NCBI RefSeq assembly: GCF_026790145.1
Contig: NZ_JALAMS010000011.1
Coordinates: 124,001-188,000, forward strand
From: Bacillus_I endophytica_A
GTDB lineage: Bacteria; Bacillota; Bacilli; Bacillales; Bacillaceae_H
Reading direction: 5' to 3'
Length of the DNA: 64,000 bases
Positions 43,247 to 53,109 of the stretch are shown piece by piece. Below the pieces are notes generated by a model. The model did no database searches and was not told where the DNA came from. It saw only the letters and a program-made list of their open reading frames with translations. The translations under genes were made by a program, and so were the position numbers. The first letter of the stretch is position 1. Each line of letters starts with the position of its first letter.

Positions 43247-43464
43247 TTTAAAACTCCGCTTGCTAAAGATTCTTTTAACGAGAGTGGACGCATATCTGTC
43301 CACTCTTCATTAATATAAGCTAAGCACTTTTCTCTCGTGTCTTCTCGGTAAGAAATTTCCCAACCAAGCGGAATATCTAGAAAAGCAGGCCATAAAGAAT
43401 ACTGTCCTTCTTTATTTAATAATACAACATACAGTTCATCATCACGTTCAAATGGATTTGACAT
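43243..43464 (-). CDS. MbtH-like protein
   Basis: A 73-residue partner of adenylation domains. The family signature is complete: NKEGQYSLWPAF near residue 17, then PLGWEI and the terminal WTDMRPLSL. MbtH proteins bind NRPS adenylation domains and aid solubility and activity. It follows dhbF with overlap (stop of dhbF at 43448) as in B. subtilis. ATG at 43464 has AAGGAG upstream; an ATG at 43497 is too far inside dhbF. Confidence 0.94.
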   Translation of the reverse strand: MSNPFERDDELYVVLLNKEGQYSLWPAFLDIPLGWEISYREDTREKCLAYINEEWTDMRPLSLKESLASGVLK

Positions 43465-46400
43465 GCGTTTTCTCTCCTTCATTTTCAATTCTTTCAAGCT
43501 CTTGCGCTAAAAGCTCGCCTATTTCAGCGAGAGGCTTCGGCTGGCACATATCTTTATGACGACAATCGATGTCATACTGCTCAATTTCTCCATCTAAATA
43601 CGTCTTCCATGCATCTGGTGAAATGGGATCAAACCATTCTGGAATAATCGTTGATCTAAAGAACATAAGATTTCCTTTAAAGGACTGTGGCTTATACTCT
43701 CCTAAAATACGAACCGAGTTTCGGTACGTTTCCTTCAAGCGTACGATTGTTTCGTCACTAAGGCTTGCTAATGCACATCCATCTTTTTTCAGTATGTTAA
43801 TGGCGCTTTCCATTGTGAGCGGTTCGTTTTCTCCAAAATGGTCTGGATCATATCCCCCGAGCGCTAAAAGAGCGATAAGAGCTTCTTCTTCATCAGGCCC
43901 GCCTTTTAGTGGTAAGAAATGACTTGGATATGCATCAAGCAAAGCAAGAAGACGTACTTCTTCTCCTTCACGTTGAAGTCTTGTAGCCATGGCATGCACA
44001 ACGTTCCCGCCGAGTGACCAACCAATAAGATGATATGGCCCATGAGGTTGAACGGTGCGGATTTCGTTTACGTAGTCTTCTGCCATTTCATCAAGCGTAC
44101 GTGGGAATGCATTATCTTCTGAAATTCCTCGTGCCTGCAGTCCATAGATTGGATAATCAGCAGATAAAGCTGTCATAAGTCCTGCATAGCACCAGCTTAA
44201 TCCTCCAGCAGGGTGTACGCAGAAAACAGGATTGCGCTGGCCACTTTTTCGAAGAGGTAAAAGAACGTTGAGAGAGTTCTCTTCTCCGCCTTCATCAATC
44301 TGTCTTGCAAGCCCTGAAACGGTTGGGGCTTCAAATAAATGTCCAATATTTAATTCCACACCAAGGGCATCTCGAATTTTTGAAATAAGCTCAACAGCTA
44401 GAAGTGAATGCCCTCCGAGGTTGAAGAAATTATCATGAATGCCAACACGTTCTAACTGAAGGACGCGCGTAAAGATATCGCAGAGCAACTCTTCTTTCGG
44501 CGTACGTGGATAATCTCCTTCTCCTTTGTAGTTAAAGTCCGGAAGCGGAAGCTTTTTGACATCAAGTTTTCCATTCACCGTAAGCGGAAATTCTTCCATC
44601 TCAATGAAAGCCGTTGGAATCATATAATCAGGAAGGTGATTTCTTACGTGAGTGCGAATTTCTTCTTCTTTTCCTTCTCCATTAGAAGTAGGGATATAGT
44701 AAGCAATTAGCTTTTGCGTTGAAATTTCTTCTCCTCCAACAACAACAGCGGCACTTTCAACAAACTCGGACTGAAGCAATACAGATTGAATCTCGCCAAG
44801 CTCAATTCGGAAACCGCGAATTTTCACTTGATGATCCGCTCTCCCTATATAGTCCAGCGTTCCATCTTGACGGTACCTGGCTTTATCTCCTGTTCGGTAC
44901 ATGCGAGAACCTTCTTTGCCATATGGATTAGCTACAAATCGCTCTGCAGTTAACCCTGGACGATTTAAATAACCCCTTGCAAGTCCCTCTCCACTTACGT
45001 ACATTTCACCAATAACGCCTGGAGCAACAGGACGCAGGTAATCATCTAAAACATAGATCCCTAAATCTTTTATATTTTCACCAATTAAGCTATTTCCATG
45101 ATGAGAAATGCTTTCAAGACCTAATTCTAGGAAACTTACATGCACGGTCGTTTCGGTAATTCCATACATATTAATAAGCGTTGGCCTATTTTCCTCATGA
45201 CGGCTATACCACTCTTCTAGACGCGAGAGATCAAGAGCTTCACCGCCAAATATAATAAAGCGAAGCTTCAATTCTTCTCTTAGGTTCTCATTCTCTCTTT
45301 CTTCCCTCATAAATTGATAGAAAGCAGAAGGCGTTTGATTCAGAACCGTGACACCCTCACGCACAAGCAACTGAAGAAACTCTTTTGGAGATCGACTTAC
45401 AGTATGTGGTACAATAACAAGCCTTCCTCCTCTAAGAAGCGCTCCCCATATCTCCCATACGGAAAAATCGAAAGCATAGGAGTGGAACATCGTCCAAGTG
45501 TCATGCTCGTCAAAATGGAACCATTCTTCTGTTGAGTCTAATAGTCTGATAACATTGTGATGTGGAATCACAACTCCCTTTGGTTTTCCAGTCGAACCTG
45601 ATGTATAAATAACGTAAGCAGGATGATTCCTTTCCAATGAAGAAAGTCGTTCTTCATCTTTCACATTATAAGAAGAATAAGAGCTTACATCTTCTCTGTC
45701 TAAATAAAGCGTGAATCCGTCCTCAGCCGGAATCGTAATCGTACTGTTAGACAATGTGAGAAGACCTGAAGGCTTTGTATCTTGCAAGATAAACTCTAAT
45801 CTGTCACTTGGATATGTTGGATCAAGCGGAACATAAGCAGCACCTGTTTTTAATACGGCTAAAATACTGACAATCATCTCTACAGATCTTGGTAAACTTA
45901 AAGCAATAAAGTCTTCAGGACCGACTCCTTTTTCAATAAGAGAGCGTGAAAGTCTATTTGCTTGTTCATTCAGTTCTCCATAAGTTAAATAATCTTCGTC
46001 GAACACAAGCGCAATATTGTCACGATAGAGACGTGCTTTCTCTTCAAATAATTGAGCAATTGTAGTCGGACTGTCTTGTGTAGCGATGCTTGGTTGTTTT
46101 ACTAGTTTTGTTTTTTCTTTCTCTGTTAAGATATCTAAGAAGGAAATGTGCTCATCTTGATGATCTACGGCTTCTTCTAAAAGTTTGCACCATCTTTCGA
46201 CCATTTTTATGGCACTCTCTTCTGTAAACAGATCTTTGCTATACTCTAAAAATCCGTGAATTCCTTGCTCACTTCCGTTTTTGTCATACTGCTCGCGCAG
46301 CTCAATTGTTAAATCAAACTTTGAAGCTCCCACATTAGGCATTTCCACTTCTGCTTCTGTTCCCTTAAGCGCGAGAGAAGGTTCTGCCGTATTTTGTAGA

Positions 46401-49400
46401 GCCAGCATAACTTGAAACAGAGGGTGTTTTGATCTTGAACGCGTTGGATTTAATTCTTCTACTAGTCGTTCAAATGGTATATCACTATGCTCATATGCAT
46501 CTAAGTTCACCTTGCGAACGCGTCCAAGCAATTCGCGGAACGTAGGGTTTCCTGATGTGTCTGTTCTAAGGACAAGCGTATTAATGAACAAACCAACAAG
46601 CTCTGTTAAAGCATCGTCATTTCTTCCTGCAACAGGTGACCCAATAGCAATATCTTCTCCTCCTCCAAGTCGCGTGAAGAGAGCAGAAAGTCCTGCTTGC
46701 AGTACCATAAACAAGCTTGTGCCATTTTCTTTTGCGATTGCACTAAGTTTTTGATGAAGCTTGCTTTCGACTGAAAATGGAACCGTTCCACCTTGATAGC
46801 TTGACTGAACTGGTCGTGGGTAATCGGTTGGAAGCTCGAGCTCCTCCGGCAACTGTGCCAACTCTTTTTTCCAAAATGAAAGTTGTTCTTCAATTCGGTC
46901 TCCTTCTAGAAAACTCTTCTGCCATAACGTATAGTCCTTATATTGAACAGGTAGCGGCGTAAAACTAGGCGTTTCTTGCTGACAACGAGCGTTGTATGCA
47001 AACGCTAAATCTTTCATAACTGGTGCAAGCGACCATCCATCACAAGAAATATGGTGGAATAACAGCAACAGTACGTGCTCTTGTTTATTTAGGCTAAAAA
47101 GATAAGCGTGAAACGGCGGTTCTTCTGAGAGACGGAACGAATAGCGAATAGCCTCTTGAAGCTGCTCATCAAGTTCACATTCTTCTACTTCCTTTACTGT
47201 CAAAGGTAACAAGCGTTCCTCCCTTATTTCTTGATAAGGAACTCCTTCTCTTTCTTTATAAAGAGTGCGAAGTGGAGCATGTCGTTCAACTACATCTCCA
47301 ATTGCTGATTTTAGCGACGTAACGTCAAGTTCTCCTTTAATTTTAGAAACGACTGGAATGTTATACGTTGGACTCCATCCTTCTAAATAATGAAGAAACC
47401 ATAAACGCTGCTGTGCAAAGGAGAGTGGCACTTCTCCACTGTAATTCACTTTCTGAATAGGTGGTCGAGCTGCTTTTCCCTCTTCTAGTAGAACGGCAAG
47501 CTCGGCTACTGTACGATGATCAAAAAGCGCGCGTAAACTAATTTCCACACCAAACGTCTTACGAATACGCATTAATAAAACAGAGGCTAATAGAGAGTGA
47601 CCTCCAAGATGGAAGAAGTCATCGTCAATGCCAACGCTTGTCACCCCTAGTACATCGATAAATAAATCTCTTAGCATCTCCTCCTGAGGAGTACGTGGCG
47701 CTCTTCCTTCTAGAACTGAAATGTCTGGCTCTGGTAGAGCCTTGCGATCAATTTTTCCATTTGGAGTTTGCGGAAGCTCATCCATCGTCATAAAGATAGC
47801 TGGGACCATATATTCTGGTAATTGTTCACTAACGTACTGACGCAACGCTCGCGTATCAACTTCTCCTCCCTCTAGAGGAACAATATAAGCAACAAGCTGA
47901 TCTGAGCCAGCATCTGTTTTCCGTACAATAACTGTACTATGAGATACAGTCTCATAAGCTGAAATCACGTTTTCAATTTCTCCCAGCTCAATGCGGAAGC
48001 CGCGCATTTTGATTTGATGATCTGCTCTGCTTACATATTCAAGTGAACCATTTTTACTAAACCTCACAATATCACCAGTGCGATACATTCTTGTTCCAGG
48101 TTCAAAAGGATTTGCAATAAAACGTTCGCTTGTTAAAGAAGGTCTATTAAAATAACCGTGAGCAAGTCCTTCTCCCCCAATATAAAGTTCACCAAGCGTA
48201 CCGTACGGGACAGGCTGTAAGGCGCTATCTAACACATACATTGTTGTATTTAAGATCGGTGTCCCAATGTTCGGTGTCTCGTTACCATCTTTAGAGAATG
48301 TGACAGAAGACGACCAAATCGTAGTTTCAGTTGGGCCATAAAAGTTCGTAACTTCGCAATCTAGTTCTCGGAAATGTCCTAAAAGATCTCCTGGTAGTGC
48401 CTCTCCTCCGACAAGCACGCGAAGTCCTCGTACGGCTTCTCTACTATAAGAAAGAAGAGCTCTCCACAACGTTGGGGTAGCTTGCATAACCGTTACTGCT
48501 TCTTTTTGTAGAAGGGACGCAAGCTGTGCTTGATCTTGTACTTCTTCCTTTTTCGCAATCACGCACTGTGCACCGCTTAAAAATGGAAGATAAAGTTCAA
48601 GAGCTGAAATATCAAACGAAATGGTTGTTACAGCAAGCAACTTATCCTCTTTTTTCATCGAAACATCATGCTGCATAGCATGCAAAAAGTTGACTAAACT
48701 CTTTCTTGAAATGACAACACCTTTTGGGTTTCCTGTTGAACCAGAAGTATAAATCATATAAGCAGGAGACTCCTCTGAAACAAAAACGGTTTCTTCCCGA
48801 GTGTCCTCATAAGAGGCGAGTTTATACTGAACATGTTCTTCATCTAGTACAAAACGATCTACTGTTTGATCATCTAAAGAAGGGGCAGACTTCTCATCTG
48901 TTAGAACAAGCGAAGGTTTTGCATCCTGAAGCACGTAAGAGATTCGTTCTGCTGGATACTCTGGATCAATTGGAACATATGCGGCACCTGCTTTTAATAC
49001 AGCAAGCATCGAAATAGCCATGTCTACCGATCGATCCATCATAATTCCAATAAAATCTTCACTCTTTACTCCGTGCTCTCTTAGCAAACGAGAAAGTCGA
49101 TTTACTTTTTCATTTACTTCTTTATATGTAAGAGAAACAGAGCTGTCTGAAAAAGCCGTTCTTCCCTCATATTGTTCTACACTTTGTTCAAAGAGTTCTA
49201 CTAGCGTTTGAGGCGGAAGCTTTACAGTAGTATCGTTATATTCCGCTAACTGCGCTTGCTCTTTTTCAAGCAAAAGAGGTACTTTTCCAACAGTAAGAGA
49301 TGTTTGGCTTTTCATAAACGTTTGAAGGAGCTGTAAGAAACGTTCGCTATGAAGGGCAATATCTTCTTTTGTATAGATAGAAGCATTTCCTTCTACATCA

Positions 49401-50575
49401 ATACGGAGACCATTTTCATCTTCTTGGTCGTACACATTAAAAGTAATATCATCAACTGGACCTGTTGCAAGCTTATGTGTAGTAGCTTTATATCCTCCAA
49501 AATTCAGCGCATATTGAAAAGGCATAATGTTAATTTGTGGACCAAAGATACGTTCATTCCCGCCGACCTTTCCTAGCTTTCTTCGCAGCTCCTCATGTCT
49601 GTAGCGGCGATGTGGACGTATTTTTCGCATCTCGCTCGAAACAGCTTCAATAACGTCTAAGAAATTCATGCTCGAAGTAATCTGCAGACGAAGAGGAAGA
49701 AGATTCAAAGCCATCGTTGGAACGTTCAGAGCAGCAGACCCTAATCTGTTCATCATTGGCAAACATAGTACAACGTCTCTTGTCGATGTTAAACGATGGA
49801 TGTAAACCGCGAGAGCTGCTGTAATCGTTTCGTGCCAGTTTCTACTTGAGACAGAAGATGATTTTACTTCTCTAACAATGTTGCTTGGCAAATATACAGT
49901 ATGTTGCACAATATCTGAAGAAGGATTAGAAACCTCTTCCCCTAAACTCACAACATCAGGATTATCTTCAAAATAGTTCATCCAAAAGCTCTCATCATCA
50001 CGAAACTTCTTTGATTGGTGATACGCTATATCTTCTTCTAATACGTTGGTGAAAGGAGAAAAGGTTCCTGCCTCTTTCTCTCCCTTAAGAAGAGATGTAT
50101 AAAGGCTTGCTACTCTTTTTGTGATAAGCGAAAAACCAAATGCATCCATAGCAATATGATGAATACGTTGATACCAGAAGAAACGCTTGGACTCTATTTT
50201 AAAAACAGCTTGTAAAAAAAGAGGATCTTTCTCTAGTGAAATAGGTTTAGCTAAGTCTTCACGCATCCACTTCTTTGCTTTTTCTTCTGCATTTTCTTCA
50301 TGACTTAAATCTATGTAATGAACGTTCACAGGCTTTGAATCATCGAGGAGTTGAAAAGGTCCGTTTTCATCCTCTGAATAAGAAACGTGCAAGGCATCAG
50401 CTTCTGAAACAGCTATTTTAATTGCTTCTTGAAGCTTTGTGACATCTATATCGCCATTAAGATCTATGTATTCACCTGTGTTGTATATTGGATCCTTCGG
50501 GTCTAACTGCTGTGCAAACCAAATACCATATTGCGCGCCGGACAGAGCCCAGCGCGTTTTTTCACTCTTCTTCAT
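43448..50575 (-). CDS. dhbF: Bacillibactin nonribosomal peptide synthetase DhbF
   Basis: A 2375-residue dimodular synthetase (C-A-T-C-A-T-TE), the length of B. subtilis DhbF (about 2378). C1 has HHIAMDA near 142, A1 YTSGSTGNPKG near 610, T1 GGHSLLA near 993, C2 HHISCDG near 1178, A2 YTSGSTGKPKG near 1661, T2 GGHSLLA near 2058 and the thioesterase GWSLGG near 2187. Specificity residues read by eye: A2 gives DFWN-I-G-M-V-H, the threonine code; A1 gives DILQ-L-G with I-W, the glycine code with one change. It couples DHB-Gly-Thr and cyclises the trimer. The C1 HHxxxDG motif ends in Ala here. Confidence 0.97.
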   Translation of the reverse strand: MKKSEKTRWALSGAQYGIWFAQQLDPKDPIYNTGEYIDLNGDIDVTKLQEAIKIAVSEADALHVSYSEDENGPFQLLDDSKPVNVHYIDLSHEENAEEKAKKWMREDLAKPISLEKDPLFLQAVFKIESKRFFWYQRIHHIAMDAFGFSLITKRVASLYTSLLKGEKEAGTFSPFTNVLEEDIAYHQSKKFRDDESFWMNYFEDNPDVVSLGEEVSNPSSDIVQHTVYLPSNIVREVKSSSVSSRNWHETITAALAVYIHRLTSTRDVVLCLPMMNRLGSAALNVPTMALNLLPLRLQITSSMNFLDVIEAVSSEMRKIRPHRRYRHEELRRKLGKVGGNERIFGPQINIMPFQYALNFGGYKATTHKLATGPVDDITFNVYDQEDENGLRIDVEGNASIYTKEDIALHSERFLQLLQTFMKSQTSLTVGKVPLLLEKEQAQLAEYNDTTVKLPPQTLVELFEQSVEQYEGRTAFSDSSVSLTYKEVNEKVNRLSRLLREHGVKSEDFIGIMMDRSVDMAISMLAVLKAGAAYVPIDPEYPAERISYVLQDAKPSLVLTDEKSAPSLDDQTVDRFVLDEEHVQYKLASYEDTREETVFVSEESPAYMIYTSGSTGNPKGVVISRKSLVNFLHAMQHDVSMKKEDKLLAVTTISFDISALELYLPFLSGAQCVIAKKEEVQDQAQLASLLQKEAVTVMQATPTLWRALLSYSREAVRGLRVLVGGEALPGDLLGHFRELDCEVTNFYGPTETTIWSSSVTFSKDGNETPNIGTPILNTTMYVLDSALQPVPYGTLGELYIGGEGLAHGYFNRPSLTSERFIANPFEPGTRMYRTGDIVRFSKNGSLEYVSRADHQIKMRGFRIELGEIENVISAYETVSHSTVIVRKTDAGSDQLVAYIVPLEGGEVDTRALRQYVSEQLPEYMVPAIFMTMDELPQTPNGKIDRKALPEPDISVLEGRAPRTPQEEMLRDLFIDVLGVTSVGIDDDFFHLGGHSLLASVLLMRIRKTFGVEISLRALFDHRTVAELAVLLEEGKAARPPIQKVNYSGEVPLSFAQQRLWFLHYLEGWSPTYNIPVVSKIKGELDVTSLKSAIGDVVERHAPLRTLYKEREGVPYQEIREERLLPLTVKEVEECELDEQLQEAIRYSFRLSEEPPFHAYLFSLNKQEHVLLLLFHHISCDGWSLAPVMKDLAFAYNARCQQETPSFTPLPVQYKDYTLWQKSFLEGDRIEEQLSFWKKELAQLPEELELPTDYPRPVQSSYQGGTVPFSVESKLHQKLSAIAKENGTSLFMVLQAGLSALFTRLGGGEDIAIGSPVAGRNDDALTELVGLFINTLVLRTDTSGNPTFRELLGRVRKVNLDAYEHSDIPFERLVEELNPTRSRSKHPLFQVMLALQNTAEPSLALKGTEAEVEMPNVGASKFDLTIELREQYDKNGSEQGIHGFLEYSKDLFTEESAIKMVERWCKLLEEAVDHQDEHISFLDILTEKEKTKLVKQPSIATQDSPTTIAQLFEEKARLYRDNIALVFDEDYLTYGELNEQANRLSRSLIEKGVGPEDFIALSLPRSVEMIVSILAVLKTGAAYVPLDPTYPSDRLEFILQDTKPSGLLTLSNSTITIPAEDGFTLYLDREDVSSYSSYNVKDEERLSSLERNHPAYVIYTSGSTGKPKGVVIPHHNVIRLLDSTEEWFHFDEHDTWTMFHSYAFDFSVWEIWGALLRGGRLVIVPHTVSRSPKEFLQLLVREGVTVLNQTPSAFYQFMREERENENLREELKLRFIIFGGEALDLSRLEEWYSRHEENRPTLINMYGITETTVHVSFLELGLESISHHGNSLIGENIKDLGIYVLDDYLRPVAPGVIGEMYVSGEGLARGYLNRPGLTAERFVANPYGKEGSRMYRTGDKARYRQDGTLDYIGRADHQVKIRGFRIELGEIQSVLLQSEFVESAAVVVGGEEISTQKLIAYYIPTSNGEGKEEEIRTHVRNHLPDYMIPTAFIEMEEFPLTVNGKLDVKKLPLPDFNYKGEGDYPRTPKEELLCDIFTRVLQLERVGIHDNFFNLGGHSLLAVELISKIRDALGVELNIGHLFEAPTVSGLARQIDEGGEENSLNVLLPLRKSGQRNPVFCVHPAGGLSWCYAGLMTALSADYPIYGLQARGISEDNAFPRTLDEMAEDYVNEIRTVQPHGPYHLIGWSLGGNVVHAMATRLQREGEEVRLLALLDAYPSHFLPLKGGPDEEEALIALLALGGYDPDHFGENEPLTMESAINILKKDGCALASLSDETIVRLKETYRNSVRILGEYKPQSFKGNLMFFRSTIIPEWFDPISPDAWKTYLDGEIEQYDIDCRHKDMCQPKPLAEIGELLAQELERIENEGEKTHVKSI

Positions 50576-50591
50576 CTCATCAACTCCCTAC

Positions 50592-51473
50592 TCATTCTAC
50601 TTTTGCAAACGTTTTTTCTTTGCCTTGTGAAAGCAGTTTCGTCCATGCGGCTATCGTTGGTTGCTCTGCAAGCGTCATGAAAGTAATCTCTTCGTTATGA
50701 TCTCTCCATTCTTCCACAAGACTCATAATCCGAATAGAATCCAATCCTAGATCTGTTAAATCGTCATTGTCCTCGATTTCTGATTGTGAAATTTCAAGAA
50801 GAGAAGCTACCTTTCCTTTTACGTCTACTCCATTTTTGCTTTCTAACTGATGAATTAAATTGTTTGTTGATAATGTAAAAGCGCATCGTTCTGAAGCATA
50901 CTTCAGTGCCATATTGTGGTTTTCTAAAGAAAAATCTCCGAGTGCATCGCCAACAAAAAAGGCTTGGATATCTTCCATAAATGCTTCTCCTGCCGTTATC
51001 AAGCAGCCAATATGTGCATAAACACCGCAAATGATAAGCTGATCGCGTCCTTCTTTTTTCATTCTTTCTAACAAGTCCGTGCGTTTAAAAGCACTATATC
51101 TCCACTTTGTTAGCACAACATCCTTTTCTGAAGGTGATAACTCTTTTAAAATCGATGTTTGCTCTGGATCATCTGTCAATCCTTCTCCCCAAAAGTCTTG
51201 TAACAGCGCACGATCACGAGGATCTTGGTTTCCAGGCTGAGCTGTATAAACAACAGGTATACCGAGTTTATCGCACGTTTTTTTCAATAAAGCAATGTGC
51301 TCTACAAGCTCGGGAACTGGCGACTGTTCTCTATCAAAAGAATTTAGGAAATATTCTTGCATATCATGTACAAGTAGGACGGCACGGCTTGCGTCAGGCG
51401 TCCAGTTTACTCTGTTTTTTGGAAAATCTTTTTCAGTTGGCATATTGTATGATGTAATAGATGGAAGGCCCAT
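50592..51473 (-). CDS. dhbB: Isochorismatase/aryl carrier protein DhbB
   Basis: A 293-residue bifunctional protein. The N-terminal isochorismatase domain (residues about 1-210, with LLVHDMQEYFLNSF near 33 and the nucleophile Cys in IICGVYAHIGCL near 155) makes 2,3-dihydro-DHB. The C-terminal aryl carrier domain has the phosphopantetheine serine in GLDSIRIMSL near 247 and is loaded by DhbE. ATG at 51473 has AAGGAG 8 bases upstream. Gene spacing is 16 bases on either side, in one operon. Confidence 0.95.
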   Translation of the reverse strand: MGLPSITSYNMPTEKDFPKNRVNWTPDASRAVLLVHDMQEYFLNSFDREQSPVPELVEHIALLKKTCDKLGIPVVYTAQPGNQDPRDRALLQDFWGEGLTDDPEQTSILKELSPSEKDVVLTKWRYSAFKRTDLLERMKKEGRDQLIICGVYAHIGCLITAGEAFMEDIQAFFVGDALGDFSLENHNMALKYASERCAFTLSTNNLIHQLESKNGVDVKGKVASLLEISQSEIEDNDDLTDLGLDSIRIMSLVEEWRDHNEEITFMTLAEQPTIAAWTKLLSQGKEKTFAKVE

Positions 51474-51489
51474 CAAAATCACTCCTTTT

Positions 51490-53109
51490 TTATACTAAAG
51501 TTTGTTGGTTAAGCTTTTCTTCAATCATTTGTCGTAAACTTTTTTTATCCACTTTGCCAAGCGGGGTTTGCGGGAATTTTTGAACAAATTCAATTCGGTC
51601 TGGAATTTTAAATGCCGCAAGTCCGATCTCTTTTAAAAACTTTTTAAGACTCGTTGCTTTCACTCCCTCACGATGCGGGATAATATAAGCGCATGAACGC
51701 TCTCCTAAAAACGGATCTGGCATAGAAACAATCGCCGCATCATAAACATCCTCATGTGCAAGCAGATGGTTTTCTACTTCTTCAGCCGCGATTTTCTCTC
51801 CGCCACGATTAATTTGATCTTTATGACGTCCTTCTACTGTGATGTAACCCTCTTCATCTACTTTGACAAGGTCACCTGTACGGTAAAATCCGTCTTTTGT
51901 AAACGCTCGTTCGTTATGAGAACCGCCTTTATAGTAACCTTGAATTGTATAAGGACCACGAGTTAATAGTTCACCAACTTCAGAGATTCCAACGATTTGG
52001 TCATTTTCATCCACAATACGAATTTCATCGTACTCTGACATCGGCTTTCCTTGGGTGAAAATTACCCGCTCGTCTGAATCATGAAGACGCGTATAGTTTA
52101 CAAGACCTTCTGCCATTCCATACACTTGTTGAAGCGTGCATCCAAATGCAGGAGAAATTCGTTTCGCCGCCTCAGCGCTTAGCTTCGCACCGCCAACCTG
52201 TATCACTTGTAAACTTGATAAGGCTTCATTTCTCGTTTTTCTTGCTTCTAGCCAAATAAGCACAACAGGAGGAACAACACCTGTAATTGTGACGTTTTCC
52301 TTTTCAATAAGTGAAAAGGCTTCATCAGGGCTAGGATCTCTCGCAAGAACAACTTTCCCTCCCCCATATAGCGTTCCAAGTACACCTGGTGAGCTTAAGG
52401 GATAGTTATGCGCAACAGGAAGAACGGTAAGATATACGCTATCTTCATTCATTCCGCAAATTTCATTACTTTTTACCAAACTATAAATATAGTCATTATG
52501 CATTCTCGGAATCAGTTTTGATCGTCCTGTGCTTCCTCCTGATAGTTGGAGAAAAGCAAAGTCATTTGGCCCAACATCTGCTGTGAAAGAAGCCTCTCTT
52601 TCATACACATCGCTAAGTGAGAGGAACTCTTCCGCCTCTCCTACTACAATGACATGTTTTAAAGAAGGAGCTTCTTTTTGAACTTCACGTGCAAGCTTTC
52701 GGTAATCATATCCACCATGCTTATCGTAAATAATGTAAGCAGCAGCTTCTGCAAACTCACAAAAATATTGAATCTCACTATAACGATGTGACGGCAAAGC
52801 AAAAACAGGAAGAACACCTAACCGGAATAAAGCAAAGCATACTTCAAAGAACTCTGCTTCATTTGGAAGCTGCAAGACGACTTTATCGCCTTTTTTCAAT
52901 CCAAGCTTTTGAAATCCAGCGGCAAGCTCATCTGCTTTTTGATCTAACTCTCTATAGCTCAACTCTTTTGTACTACTTTTTACAGCGATTTTTTCTCCAT
53001 ATGTTTTAGCGCGGTCTTTCAACATGCTGCCAAACGTTTCGTTTGTCCAACATTCTTTTTCATAAAAATGAAAAAGCTCTTCCGGCCACGTTGGAAATCC
53101 TGACGTCAT
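51490..53109 (-). CDS. dhbE: 2,3-dihydroxybenzoate-AMP ligase DhbE
   Basis: A 539-residue stand-alone adenylation enzyme. It activates DHB with ATP and loads it on DhbB. The phosphate loop LSGGSTGRSKLIPR near residue 190, YGMAEGLVNYTR near 335 and the hinge and lysine (PQTPLGKVDKKSL) near the C-terminus are complete. It overlaps dhbC by 4 bases at its start (ATGA) and is followed by dhbB after 16 bases. Confidence 0.96.
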   Translation of the reverse strand: MTSGFPTWPEELFHFYEKECWTNETFGSMLKDRAKTYGEKIAVKSSTKELSYRELDQKADELAAGFQKLGLKKGDKVVLQLPNEAEFFEVCFALFRLGVLPVFALPSHRYSEIQYFCEFAEAAAYIIYDKHGGYDYRKLAREVQKEAPSLKHVIVVGEAEEFLSLSDVYEREASFTADVGPNDFAFLQLSGGSTGRSKLIPRMHNDYIYSLVKSNEICGMNEDSVYLTVLPVAHNYPLSSPGVLGTLYGGGKVVLARDPSPDEAFSLIEKENVTITGVVPPVVLIWLEARKTRNEALSSLQVIQVGGAKLSAEAAKRISPAFGCTLQQVYGMAEGLVNYTRLHDSDERVIFTQGKPMSEYDEIRIVDENDQIVGISEVGELLTRGPYTIQGYYKGGSHNERAFTKDGFYRTGDLVKVDEEGYITVEGRHKDQINRGGEKIAAEEVENHLLAHEDVYDAAIVSMPDPFLGERSCAYIIPHREGVKATSLKKFLKEIGLAAFKIPDRIEFVQKFPQTPLGKVDKKSLRQMIEEKLNQQTLV

